Assembly (NCBI GenBank): GCA_028622995.1
Contig: JAJQJQ010000008.1
Location: forward strand, 5,022,001-5,086,000
DNA length: 64,000 bases
From: Panagrolaimus kolymaensis
Taxonomy: Eukaryota; Nematoda; Chromadorea; Rhabditida; Panagrolaimidae
Direction of reading: 5' to 3'
The translations under genes were made by a program, and so were the position numbers. This document shows, one piece after another, positions 47,598-57,274 of the stretch (the first letter of the stretch is position 1; each line of letters opens with the position of its first letter). The notes under the pieces were generated by a model that did not search any database, was not told the DNA's origin, and saw nothing but the letters and a program-made list of their open reading frames with translations.

Positions 47598-48554
47598 CTA
47601 ATTCATAGCAACAACGTCCAACAACAATGGAAAATATTCAAAAAGAGAAGATTTTTCAATGGTACCAATACGATCATCAACGCCATTGAGATTATTAATT
47701 CGATATAAATTAATTTTAAATGAATATCTATTTTTAATATACCAACAATTTGGATGCCATAATTTTTCTTCGATTTTTCTTATATATGCTTTAGATGAAT
47801 TTGATGGAAAATAAAAATTAATGATAAAATTTGAAGGAACGGCTCTCGTTTGAATAAAGTCATAAAATAATTTAGGGTTAATTTCTTCTGAAAGGAAATG
47901 AATTTTGAAAGTAACACAGTCAAAGGAATTTCGATTTTTCATGGAAATGAGTTTATCGAAAGTTTTTGATGAGAAAATTTCGCTTTTATTTTCATATGTC
48001 AAAGTTTTGAGTTTTGGAACTTTTGAAATTATTTCATCCATGGTAATTCCATGATTGATTTCATCAATAATATTTTCTGCTTTAAGATTTAGTGAAGTAA
48101 CTCTGCCACCGTCAATTAAAAAAATGAATTCATTTAAAGTTAAAACTTTAATATTAATATTCAGCATAAAGAAAGCACACCGGAAAAATTTACGAAATTC
48201 ATAAAGATCCGAGGAAGTATACTCGAAATCCGTGACGCAATATTGAGTATTTTGAAGAAATGGCAATATTTTTAAGGAAACATCAGATTTGTAATAAAAT
48301 CGATTATTTGAATATTTAATTAGTTTATCGACGATAATAATTTTCTTTTTAGAGAAAAAATATTTGCATGTTTGTTGAAGCTTTTGATAAGCTTTTGTTG
48401 AAGATGATGGATGTCGGGAAATATAATAAATAATAGAATTTGGAGGTGAAAAATTTTGAGGAGCTGGAAATTTAAATGATTCCGCAGCTTTTTTGCACTC
48501 AATATCACGAGCATGAGCTTTTTTGCGGGCGAGAAATCGATTCTTTTTTGACAT
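47598..48554 (-). CDS. F-box-like family protein, copy 5
   Basis: Single exon, 318 aa. It starts with a basic leader (MSKKNRFLARKKAHARDIE) not seen in the other copies, then PNSIIYYISRHPSSSTKAYQ and KLQQTCKYFFSKKKI. Later family blocks are LTLNEFIFLIDGGR, MDEIISKVPKLKTLTYENKS and EEINPKLFYDFIQTRA. The basic leader could be a nuclear-import signal, which is an inference. Most similar to copies 4 and 6 nearby. Putative SCF adaptor. Confidence 0.6.
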   Translation of the reverse strand: MSKKNRFLARKKAHARDIECKKAAESFKFPAPQNFSPPNSIIYYISRHPSSSTKAYQKLQQTCKYFFSKKKIIIVDKLIKYSNNRFYYKSDVSLKILPFLQNTQYCVTDFEYTSSDLYEFRKFFRCAFFMLNINIKVLTLNEFIFLIDGGRVTSLNLKAENIIDEINHGITMDEIISKVPKLKTLTYENKSEIFSSKTFDKLISMKNRNSFDCVTFKIHFLSEEINPKLFYDFIQTRAVPSNFIINFYFPSNSSKAYIRKIEEKLWHPNCWYIKNRYSFKINLYRINNLNGVDDRIGTIEKSSLFEYFPLLLDVVAMN

Positions 48555-49021
48555 TTTTTTATATAAAATCCAAGCTCAAACTAAGATAGTCAGTTTTTCC
48601 CGCAAAAATAAAATAAACCAAAGAAAAATATGTGAAAGCTTTTTTACCCAAATCGACCCAAATTAGTTTTTGTTTGGCTGCAAAAGCTTCAATAAATTGA
48701 TGGCTCTGTTAACCCTTAAAGAAAGTTCAAAATCAATGAGACCATTTTCTCAACCCTCCTCCTCCATTAAATAATTGTTTCTCGAAAAGAATTTTTTTTG
48801 TTATTTAAATAATAATCTCTATGGCGAACCTTAAAATAAACAAAGAAAAACACTTCACTTATTCTCAGCAGATAATTATAAATCACACCTATATACTCGG
48901 TGGTTTTTAAGAAAGAAAAAATGTTTGGAAAATTTTCAGTCCAGGTTTACTTATTTTTTGTTGTTTCATAATCTCTGCTGACTGTTTTGTTTGGAAATTT
49001 TGGTTAATTATTATTTTTAAA
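48555..49021. other. Divergent spacer between F-box-like copies 5 and 6
   Basis: About 470 bp between two head-to-head family members, so it should hold both promoters. AT-rich. The CTCTAAGAG motif found upstream of copies 7-9 is not seen here. Confidence 0.45.
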
Positions 49022-49873
49022 ATGACTGAATATAATTTTATTACTACAAGACGCCAATATTTTACACTTCCATATTCTATCATATGTTACATCACCAAGA
49101 ATCCAGCAAGTTCACTTTTTGGATATAAAAAGCTTCAACAAACGTGCAAATATTTTTTTTCTAAAAAGAAAATTATTGTTGTCTTGTATATTAGTAGATA
49201 TCGAAGTGATAACCGCCTTTTTTATAAAAGTGATAAATTTTTTGGTCGCGACAATGAATTACGAATTATTAAAAACACGCAATATTGGATTAATAAATTC
49301 GATCTGCCTCATTCAATTCTTTTTAAACTTCAAAAAAATTTCCGATGTGCCCTTTTTCGTTTATTTCTTTACAATATGAATTTAACTTTAAATGAAATTA
49401 ACTTCCTGCTCGATAATCAAATGATTGAAAATTTAAAATTGAGTAAAGTTAATATTAGAAAAAATAATGGAGACCCAGTTTCAATTGATTATATTCTTTC
49501 AAAAGTTCCAAAAGTTAAAAAACTTTTATATGAAAATAAATGTGAAATATTTACTTCAAAAACATTGGAAAAACTAAATTCTTTTAAATATCGTAACTTG
49601 ATGAGCGATATAACTATCAAAATTCATCATCTTTTAGAAGAAATTAGTCCGGTTTTGATTTGTAATTTTATTCGAATGACAACGAAAGCTTCTGATTTTT
49701 ATGTAGCTTTGCATTTTCCATCAGATATTTCAAAAAATTATTTAAGTGCCATAGAAAAAAAGATTCGATTTTGCTGGTATCTTCGAAATACAAATGAATT
49801 CGAAATTTCATTATTTAATGGTAATAAAAAATTTTCTAAAACTGACAAACGTTCTGCATTAAAATATGTTTAA
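49022..49873 (+). CDS. F-box-like family protein, copy 6
   Basis: Single exon, 283 aa, starting MTEYNFITTRRQYFTLPYS. Segments are the F-box-like N-terminus (IICYITKNPASSLFGYKKLQQTCKYFF in pieces), FRCALFRLFLYNMNLTLNEI, then NIRKNNGDPVSIDYILSKVP, LYENKCEIFTSKTLEKLN and EEISPVLICNFIRM. No damage seen. Same arrangement as copies 4 and 5. Putative substrate adaptor of a ubiquitin ligase, based only on the F-box-like pattern. Confidence 0.6.
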   Translation: MTEYNFITTRRQYFTLPYSIICYITKNPASSLFGYKKLQQTCKYFFSKKKIIVVLYISRYRSDNRLFYKSDKFFGRDNELRIIKNTQYWINKFDLPHSILFKLQKNFRCALFRLFLYNMNLTLNEINFLLDNQMIENLKLSKVNIRKNNGDPVSIDYILSKVPKVKKLLYENKCEIFTSKTLEKLNSFKYRNLMSDITIKIHHLLEEISPVLICNFIRMTTKASDFYVALHFPSDISKNYLSAIEKKIRFCWYLRNTNEFEISLFNGNKKFSKTDKRSALKYV

Positions 49874-50395
49874 TAAAGATTTTTGTTTTATTTCCTAATG
49901 ATTTTATTAAAAGATTACGATCAGAAAAAGTTAAAATAATAATAAAATTAATAAAAAAAATTTAAAAATGAAAATAAGCCCTTTGCTTTTTAGCTTACTT
50001 GCAAAATGATGCAAAATATATTTTCTTCAAGTTCATTTGTTCAAGAAAAAACTTCTTTAATAATCAAAGATCTCACCTGTCTACGAAAAAATTTTTTTGC
50101 CAATGTCTGTGAGTTCCTGAAAAATAAAAATACAGAAAATTTAATTATTTTTTGATTATTCAAAAAAGAAATTTTTGGATTTGAAAATCTGGAGCTTTCT
50201 AAATAAAAAAAATAACACAAATCCTCCCATTGCAAAAAATTGCTATAGTTCATGCAGGTGAAAAAAAAAATTATAACATCAGCTGCTTTTATAAGAAAAT
50301 ACGAAATGCCAAGCAAAATAATTTCCTCAAAGTTTTTTAATTTTTTAATTTTAACTACACTTTTTTAAAATTTGTTTTGAAAACTAAAAAAACTA
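49874..50395. other. Intergenic spacer
   Basis: About 520 bp, AT-rich. A 91-codon minus-strand frame at 50041-50316 is phenylalanine/lysine-rich with no family mark. I consider it chance. Confidence 0.45.
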
Positions 50396-51433
50396 ATGTC
50401 GTCGTCGTCACAAAAAATATTTCCACCGTCTCAATTTGTTAAAGATTTTTATTATCATTTTTCAAGTTTAACTTTATTTCTTTCATTGATAATCACGCCT
50501 TTGTTATTTTATGTAATTTTGACTCAATCAAAAAATTTAAAAACTTTTAAATGGTTAATTTTAAATCATTCATTTTGGTGTTTTACACTTGAAATGGAAA
50601 TTGGATTAATTAAACCTTTGATATTTTTACCGGCGTTTGGTGGATATCCATTGGGAATTTTTCGAGATAATGGAAGTTATGCAACTATGGCATTTCTAGC
50701 ACTTTTTGGAATGGTTTCAAGTGCAAATTGTGTGATTGGTTTATCTGCAACAATTTTAAGTCGATATTTGCTTGTTTTTCCATCAAAACTTACTCAATGG
50801 TTTAGTTTTAAAATAACTGGAATTTTTATTGCGCTTTTGACCATTGTTTCTCATATAATTTATATATTTCAATTTTTACCATACCTCTCAAATAATTCCA
50901 TCCAAATGCGTGATTTAGCAATTGCATATGATAAAAATTTTGAAAATTTTACTTGTGAACCCGCATTTTTATATATTCCTCGAATGTATGGAAATAAAAT
51001 GATGTTATATGTTTTTATTTCAATTTTATTCCTAATTTTTATTTCATTTTTTCTTATGAGTTTGTTTATTTATTTAATAACTAAATTTCAAACTATGACT
51101 ACCAATAAACTTCAACGTTCGTTGATTATAAGTTCGATAATGCAAATTTTTTTCACTATGCTTTTTTTATTTCTTCCCACAGCTTTTATTACTGCAAGTA
51201 TAACCTTTGAAATTCCTAATTCCACAACTCTTTCATGCATATGTTTTTGTTTGCTTTCAACTCATTCATTAGTGGAATTTATTGTAACTCTTTATTTTGT
51301 TTCACCATACCGTAATTTTATTAGCAAATGTTATGCAAAATATTTTCCACACAACAAATATCCTCAAATTAGAAATGTACAAGTTTCTTCTATGTCGGTT
51401 TCTGTAACCATTGAACGTCGATTTACAAGATAA
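50396..51433 (+). CDS. Nematode 7-transmembrane chemoreceptor, srh/str superfamily-like
   Basis: Predicted chemosensory GPCR, 345 aa, in a single exon, which is unusual for this group. Seven spans are visible, the first at SLTLFLSLIITPLLFYVIL. Marks of the Str superfamily are LKTFKWLILNHSFWCFTLEMEIG at the first loop and span 2 (given in pieces), FCAN-like ANCVIGLSATILSRYLLVFP near span 3, KLQRSLIISSIMQ before span 6, and the conserved HSLVEFIVTLYFVSPYR at span 7. The extracellular loop holds a cysteine (NFTCEPAFLY). The intron-less structure could mean retroposition or intron loss. Confidence 0.75.
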   Translation: MSSSSQKIFPPSQFVKDFYYHFSSLTLFLSLIITPLLFYVILTQSKNLKTFKWLILNHSFWCFTLEMEIGLIKPLIFLPAFGGYPLGIFRDNGSYATMAFLALFGMVSSANCVIGLSATILSRYLLVFPSKLTQWFSFKITGIFIALLTIVSHIIYIFQFLPYLSNNSIQMRDLAIAYDKNFENFTCEPAFLYIPRMYGNKMMLYVFISILFLIFISFFLMSLFIYLITKFQTMTTNKLQRSLIISSIMQIFFTMLFLFLPTAFITASITFEIPNSTTLSCICFCLLSTHSLVEFIVTLYFVSPYRNFISKCYAKYFPHNKYPQIRNVQVSSMSVSVTIERRFTR

Positions 51434-52560
51434 ATAAATAGCTTTTTTTTAAATTTTAAGTTTTTATTTTATAAAAACAATCTAGAAAAATTATTTTAAA
51501 AAATCTTAGTCGTTTTTATCTTGAATGTGTTGTGCCCATTTTTCATCAAATTGGGTTGAGTACTTGCTTGCTTTTACTCAAACACAATGGAGTTGTTTAG
51601 AATTTTTTGGGTTTTAAAACGAAAGCTTTTCTTTATTTACATAAACATAAAGGGCGTTTTTTAAATAACATTTTTTGAAAAAGGAAAAGAAATGATTTTT
51701 CAATTTTTTGGTTGGTGAAACACGAAATAAAGTAAAAGAAAAATCAATCAATGGCATTTTCGCATCTGCTTTTTCTTTTCTTCTTGACCTAGCAAAAAAT
51801 TCAGGAACTTAGAAACAATAAAAATAATTGGCACAAAGAAAGGTGGAAAAAACACAATTTTTATTATTGCCATCCTTGACAAAAAAAAAGGATCAATATA
51901 TCCACCCTCATTCACATCATTCAAATTTTTGTTTTATCTGAAAAAATCAAAAGAAAAAATCGAAGTAAAATTGAAACTTTTTTTTTGCTTTTGTTTTATT
52001 AATTTTGCCCATTTTTGAGTATCTCACAGCATATTCTTAATTTTTTTTCACGTGTTTCTTGAACACAAAAAAATCTCAATATTTATTCTTTAACCATTAT
52101 TTAATTATGATTGAGGTTAAATAAAACAATTTAAAACAATTTATGATTAAATTAATTATAAAAAAGTATATGTTAAAATGAATTTTTTAAACCTAACTTC
52201 CGTGTTTTCTTTTTTTTCTTTTGGCAATTCAAGTCCGTTGAGACTTGATTCTTCTGCTGTTAAATTTGTTAGTAACTAACTATTTTATAATTAATACATT
52301 TCCCCAAAATTTTCTCAATAAATGATATGTTCGTTACTGTGTATTGAAAATTATTTTGGTGGTTAACTATTTTATAGTTAATGCATTTCCCCCATTTTGA
52401 ATACCGGAATTTTGTCAATAAATGTTTATTAATTTGTAGCAGGCGTATTATTGTTGGAACTTATCTTGACGGTTTTTTGTCTATGCATTCCAATGTTAAA
52501 TACAAGCAACAGAAGCCTTAAAAAATATGATTGTTATTAATTACAACGGCCAATTTGGGG
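51434..52560. repeat. Intergenic with segmental duplication, right copy (about 51632-52265)
   Basis: Matches 35632-36240 in ordered blocks. On the minus strand at 51671-51633 it keeps the first twelve codons of the small membrane-protein family (MLFKKRPLCLCK) followed by TAA, so this is a fifth, dead relic. After the duplicated block, two related segments repeat in tandem (about 52277-52325 and 52362-52425), each with TAACTATTTTATA, TTTCCCC and TCAATAAATG. No complete gene. Confidence 0.65.
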
Positions 52561-52774
52561 GGGGGGGGCACAGACCCCCGATGCGTCCCCTGATCCTAAC
52601 TAAAAAAAAGTGTATTACCCATCAGCACCATGAATAAATCCCCAATAAAATGTGATCATATAGAACAGTGCGATTGTATTCGTAACAAAATGACCAGCCC
52701 AATGAAAAGAAAAATTTGCAATTATAAATAAAATATTTTGACAAAAAGCTTGTGCAAAAATAATACTTCTCGAC

Positions 52775-53622
52775 CAGGGATGAGCGGAAGTAACTATTCC
52801 TTAAACGGAAGGAAGCGGAAACGGAACTGAGGCAGTTCCGTAAAAGCGGAAACGGAAGCGGAAATATAAATTATTTTCTACGGAAGCGGAAACGGAAACG
52901 GAAACGGAAGTGAAAAAAGGGCGGAATTCCGCGGAAACGGAAACGGAAGCGGAAATTTTTTTATTTTTTAAAATTTGCTTTCTAAAATTTTTCTTTTGAA
53001 ATTGACTTCTTAATGCTCAGAGTTTAATATATTGTTTTCTCTTTAAAAAAATTTAACTTTTAGTTAAAATGAATAGGCTAAAAGCTTTTAATAAAAAATT
53101 CACAAATGTTTTTAAACTTTTTGATATCATGTTATTGTAATTAGTATAGTTTTATGCTCACTCCTATTTGCAATGTATCATAGAAACGAAAAATATACAT
53201 GTGGTTGCTCTTTGAATGCTTATGAGATATTGGTTAATTATTTCTGATTAATTTGAATGAAAGAGATTTTCGAAATTTTTTGACTTCAAAGAATAATAAT
53301 TGATAACAATTAACACTCAAACAAGCATGTTTGCGGCTTTTTTAGCAACATTTAAACCGTGTAAGTATAAAAATTAGGTATAAAAAAGTTGGTAAATAAA
53401 AAAATTCACACCAAAAGGTGAAGTTTTCTGTAATATTTCTGTGAAAAAATAAAGCACTTCCGTTTAAGATTTACGCTATTTTTACAGCGGAAGCGGAAAC
53501 GGAAGCGGAAACGGAAACGGAAATTTAAATATTTTTTTACGGAAGCGGAAACGGAAACGGAAGCAAAAAAACTACGGAATTCCGCGGAAACGGAAACGGA
53601 AGCGGAATTCCGCTCATCCCTG
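52775..53622. mobile_element. Non-autonomous hAT-type element, TTCCGY family, copy 2
   Basis: 848 bp with terminal repeats CAGGGATGAGCGG / CCGCTCATCCCTG and the perfect 8-bp duplication TTCTCGAC (52767-52774, 53623-53630). It is the reverse complement of the element at 44975-46214, without the nested insertion. Hexamer arrays (CGGAAA, CGGAAG) flank an AT-rich core at both ends. Copies 1 and 2 look very similar through the core, which suggests recent movement. No transposase frame. Confidence 0.9.
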
Positions 53623-53693
53623 TTCTCGACGTTTTCGTTGACCTGCTACTGTACCTTTGTTAAAACCCTTCTAAAATGGAAAATTTGGTCATT

Positions 53694-54052
53694 AAAGGAT
53701 CCTAATCATTTGGTCTTTTGAAAATTTCAAATTTTCGTTTCCCGCATTATTCCCTCCTGCTGGCAAGGTGCAAAGTCCCTTTCAAGCAAGTTTGATTTTT
53801 TTTTGAAATCTAATTTTCTTCTTCTTCATCTCCGTGAATATCAACCATTTCAATGTATTTACGCAATACCTTTTACCTTTTTAATATTGTATTTACATAT
53901 ATCCATTAAAACCTAGATGAAGAAGAAAAAAATTGGATTTCAAAAAAAAATCAAACTTGCTTGAAAGGGATTTTGCACCTTGCCAGCAGGAGGGAATAAT
54001 GCGGGAAACGAAAATTTGAAATTTTCAAAAGACCAAATGATTAGGGTCCTTT
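53694..54052. repeat. Long palindromic element, 138-bp arms
   Basis: Left arm 53694-53831 and right arm 53915-54052 are near-perfect reverse complements around an 83-bp spacer. Ends read AAAGGATCC and GGTCCTTT. A TA dinucleotide can be read as duplicated at both edges, as for Tc1/mariner-type miniature elements, but this is weak. It sits wholly within an intron of the srx pseudogene. A transcript through it would fold into a long hairpin. Confidence 0.8.
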
Positions 54053-54250
54053 AAAACGAAAGCAGACTTGAAAAAGTAACCTTCCACATTTTAACAATGC
54101 GAATAACATTCAATCCATCACAAATTCCGATAACAATCATCCAAAAACAACCAAGATAAAAATCCATATATCTTCCTATCCATTGTGAGCACACATCATC
54201 ATCATAAAGCCACTGATATGTATCAGCATAATAATGAATTCCACATCCAT

Positions 54251-55067
54251 CTAAAAAAAAGGTAAAATTCCTCCGTATCAGACCAGTCAGTCGCGGGTGC
54301 CTGCACCGATGTGGCCCAGGCGGTTTTTGAAAAAAAAGTGCGATAAGAAATGACTACCGTCTCTTTTTCTGAGAAAAAACATGAAGAAAAAAAATAGCAA
54401 TGCTTTCGCTTTCAAAGGCAGTCATTAAAACACGAAAACGTCCAAGGCAGAAACGGCAAATCAAGGGGCTGCGGCTGGCCTTTTTTGCTTTATTTTTGAT
54501 TAAAGTCCGCTATATTTTGTTTACAAATGCAAAGATTTTTTGCTTATCAATGATCAAATTTGTGGAAAAATTGCTTTTAATTAATGTTTCAAAATATAAC
54601 CCCCCACTAAGACAAGCGCCTGTCCAATTTCCGATCCGGTCCACTAAAACGAGAAAGATTTAAGATAAACAGAAGCAAAACGGCATCTGATCTGGTATTT
54701 TACCCAATGACCGACCGACAGGTTGGATCATTATTTTTGAGAAATATTTGTTACCGTATTCCAGAATCTTCAAGGACTATGGGATACAGTATCAAATAGA
54801 AGTCAAGCGACTTCTAAACTTTTGGATAAGAATCCATAGGATTCTGGAAATTTGTGATTTCTGATTCTGGTGGACCGGCCCTAGCTTTAGTGGACCGGCC
54901 TGCGTTTTAGAAGGGGTCTCAAAACTTTTTTTATAAAAGTTTTCAAAAGTTTCTAAAAATTCATGGCCTAAATCCGAGTCTGGTCTTAATTTTTCGGCTC
55001 CTTTTTCCATCACTGATCTAAGGTCGATGTTACAAGCAAGCATTGGCAACAGAATAAAAAAACATAC
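54251..55067. other. Oversized intron with GC-richer foreign-looking sequence
   Basis: About 817 bp between srx exons 3 and 4, compared with tens of bases for the other introns of this locus. It contains GC-richer patches (GCGGGTGCCTGCACCGATG, CAAGGGGCTGCGGCTGGCC), an inverted pair CCGGTCCACTAAA (54636) / TTTAGTGGACCGG (54886), and a second GTGGACCGGCC at 54870. This is probably a transposon remnant. I cannot define ends or a target duplication. Confidence 0.45.
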
Positions 55068-55601
55068 CAACTACAAAAGGCATAACATGAGCGGTTGCTA
55101 AAATCCATGACAATGCGATTAGGGTAAATGTAATTCGGTTACTAAAAACATTCAAATAAAGAATTGGCATATAAATTGCTACAAATCGATTAACGGCTAC
55201 AAAAACATGTGAATAAATTTGTACTTCCCAAAAAAGAATACAAATTGCTGCTACTGCCTTTCCGATAGCCGATAAAGTTAAATCACTTTGTCTAAATTTG
55301 AATTAATTAAAACCAAAAAATTTAATTTAATTTTTTTACGTTATAGTCATTGGAATAACCCAGAGTACGAATATTAACAACAAGCCAATACCTGCAATTA
55401 TATGCGATGTGCACATATAACCAAATGAATTTTGAAATCCTGGTAAACGTGCTAGCCACCATAAAGCTAATCCATTAGTTATGAAGCCGAATAAGCAAAT
55501 CTGCAAAAAAAAAAAACACTCTTTTAACTTTACAGTAATTGTTTGAAACTTACTATAACTATTGAAACAATAATTAGCATTTGTTCTGAAGTTATGGCCA
55601 T

Positions 55602-56377
55602 GTTACGAGCAATTAAAATAAAAAAAATACCGTAACCCAGTACCCTAAACTTTTATATCATTAGAAGCCCAAAAATTTGTAACCTACAAAACTTTGAAAT
55701 GATACCTTTTTATTAAATTTATAAAAAATGAATCTTGTGAAAATTTAAATCCTTTGAACCAGCCCCCTCCTCTCCTCCCTAAAACCATATGATTAAGTTT
55801 CTTGAAAATGTGAAAAGAGTGAAAAATAATAGTGCTTAACTAAAGGCGAAAAAGTATATTATTAAATTTAATGGGGTGTAATAATATACTATTTTTCAAT
55901 CTATAAACAAAAAAAGGATTCAGCTTGATATGATAACAAGGTTGATAGGAAAAACACAAGAGAGAGAAAATGGAGAGTTGCAAACTTTGTTTCATTTCTT
56001 TTGTATTTTTTACTTATTATGGAGAGATATATGAAAAAATATTTAGTTGAAATGCATAATTAGATCAAAGCTATCAGATTCATCTCACATAAAAAAAACA
56101 AAGATTCGATCATTGGCAAGGGCATAAAAAATGGTCGCGAAAAATTTGGCACGCATCCATTTTGGAATCTTGCAAAGGCTCTTATTTTTGTTTGACATTT
56201 TAACACAGATAGAACAAATACAAAAAAAGAATGTTTCCCGCCGAGTCTACTTTATTTTTTGCCATCCTAAAAACCATAAATGTTCTCTAAGAGCGTATTT
56301 TCTTTATCGATCAATTTAGTGGCATAAAACTAAATCTTTGTTGAACGTTTTTGTGTATCGATATTCAAATTTTTATT
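55602..56377. other. Intergenic region between srx pseudogene and F-box-like copy 7
   Basis: About 780 bp, AT-rich. It contains the TCTCTAAGAG motif at 56284-56293 upstream of copy 7. Short open frames in it (for example 56131-56319) are not convincing. Confidence 0.45.
56284..56293. promoter_or_regulatory. Shared upstream motif TCTCTAAGAG, copy 7
   Basis: A near-palindromic decamer 85 bp in front of the ATG of F-box-like copy 7. The same decamer lies upstream of copies 8 and 9. It could be a conserved transcription-factor site or simply sequence kept from tandem duplication. Confidence 0.4.
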
Positions 56378-57274
56378 ATGGTTCTTGAAATAATTCCAGC
56401 TAAAATAAACTTTAGTTATTCTTATCGTGATGATAAATTTGATTCTCCTCAACGCCAATATTTTTCGCTTCCATTCAATCTAATTTGTTACATCACTGAA
56501 AAGCCATCGTCAGCTTTGGGATATCAAAAGCTCCAACAAACGTGCAAATATTTTTTTTCTAAGAAAAAAATGGTTGTTTTTGATACCAATTTTATGTTTA
56601 CTCAAGGCAGCACATATTATTTTCGAGCCAAAGAAAGTCCAATAATGCCATTATCATTTATTGTCGGCAAATTTTGGTTGATAAAAAGTTTATATCTTAT
56701 TCAATCAATGAATCTTCCACTAAATATTTATCATTATGATTTTATTATTGAATTATCTGTTGTTTACGCGACATTAGCTAAAAATGAAATAAATATTATT
56801 CTTTCAAGTAAAAAACTGAAAAGTTTAGTTTGGAGTAATGTAACAATAGAAAATGACGATGCTATGAATCCATTTACGATTGATAAACTTCTTTCAAAAG
56901 TGCCAGCAATTTCTCAATTTACTTATGGAAACGAAGATGAAAATTACACAGCTGAGACCTTCCAAAAATTAAATAATCTCAACTTTACTGAAAAATTCGA
57001 GCTTTTTTATATCGAAAATTTTGTAGTTAACAATGAAATGGATCCTACAAATTTTTGTAATTTTATTAAGAAAAATGCTGCCTCCAATTCCCATTTTGAG
57101 TTTAAATTTCCATCGAATGCAAGAAGAAATGATTATTTCGCATTAAAAGCAGCTATCGATAAACTTATTTCGCAATGGTCTACAGAAAAGAATAAAAACA
57201 CAAGAATGGAAAAAACTATTATGAATAAAACAAATGACGATAAACCGAAAATTATTTTAAGATTTTTATTATAA
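56378..57274 (+). CDS. F-box-like family protein, copy 7
   Basis: Single exon, 298 aa from the ATG at 56378 (a longer frame upstream has no ATG). It starts MVLEIIPAKINFSYSYRDD, then SPQRQYFSLPFNLICYITE and KLQQTCKYFFSKKKMVVF. It belongs to a subgroup with copies 8-10, which share FIIELSVVYATLAKNEINI, KLKSLVWSNVTIENDD, FTIDKLLSKVPAISQFTYGN, ETFQKLNNLNF and MDPTNFCNFIKKNAA. The C-terminus is longer and more charged than in copies 8-10. No damage seen. Putative ubiquitin-ligase adaptor. Confidence 0.62.
   Translation: MVLEIIPAKINFSYSYRDDKFDSPQRQYFSLPFNLICYITEKPSSALGYQKLQQTCKYFFSKKKMVVFDTNFMFTQGSTYYFRAKESPIMPLSFIVGKFWLIKSLYLIQSMNLPLNIYHYDFIIELSVVYATLAKNEINIILSSKKLKSLVWSNVTIENDDAMNPFTIDKLLSKVPAISQFTYGNEDENYTAETFQKLNNLNFTEKFELFYIENFVVNNEMDPTNFCNFIKKNAASNSHFEFKFPSNARRNDYFALKAAIDKLISQWSTEKNKNTRMEKTIMNKTNDDKPKIILRFLL

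Larger units (their letters stand above)
52608..55601 (-). pseudogene. srx-type chemoreceptor pseudogene with several insertions
   Basis: Five exons of a 7-transmembrane receptor can be traced: 55601-55554, 55500-55340, 55291-55068, 54250-54081 and 53670-52608 (interrupted). The first four join in phase. Srx marks are GFITNGLALWW in exon 2, VFVAVNRFVAIYMPI in exon 3, and DGCGIHYYADTYQWLYDDDVC in exon 4. Exon 5 starts KGFNKGTVAGQRKRRE, then is split by an 848-bp hAT element. After it the receptor frame (IIFAQAFCQNILFIIANF, WGFIHGADG) continues only after a one-base shift. The last exon is missing next to a G-run. The intron before exon 4 is about 800 bp with foreign-looking DNA, and the intron before exon 5 holds a palindrome. 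Confidence 0.8.

Noticed and set aside
54792..55070. 92-codon minus-strand frame in the large srx intron
   Set aside because: It begins by reading through the exon 3 donor and continues into repeat-like DNA. No domain is visible.
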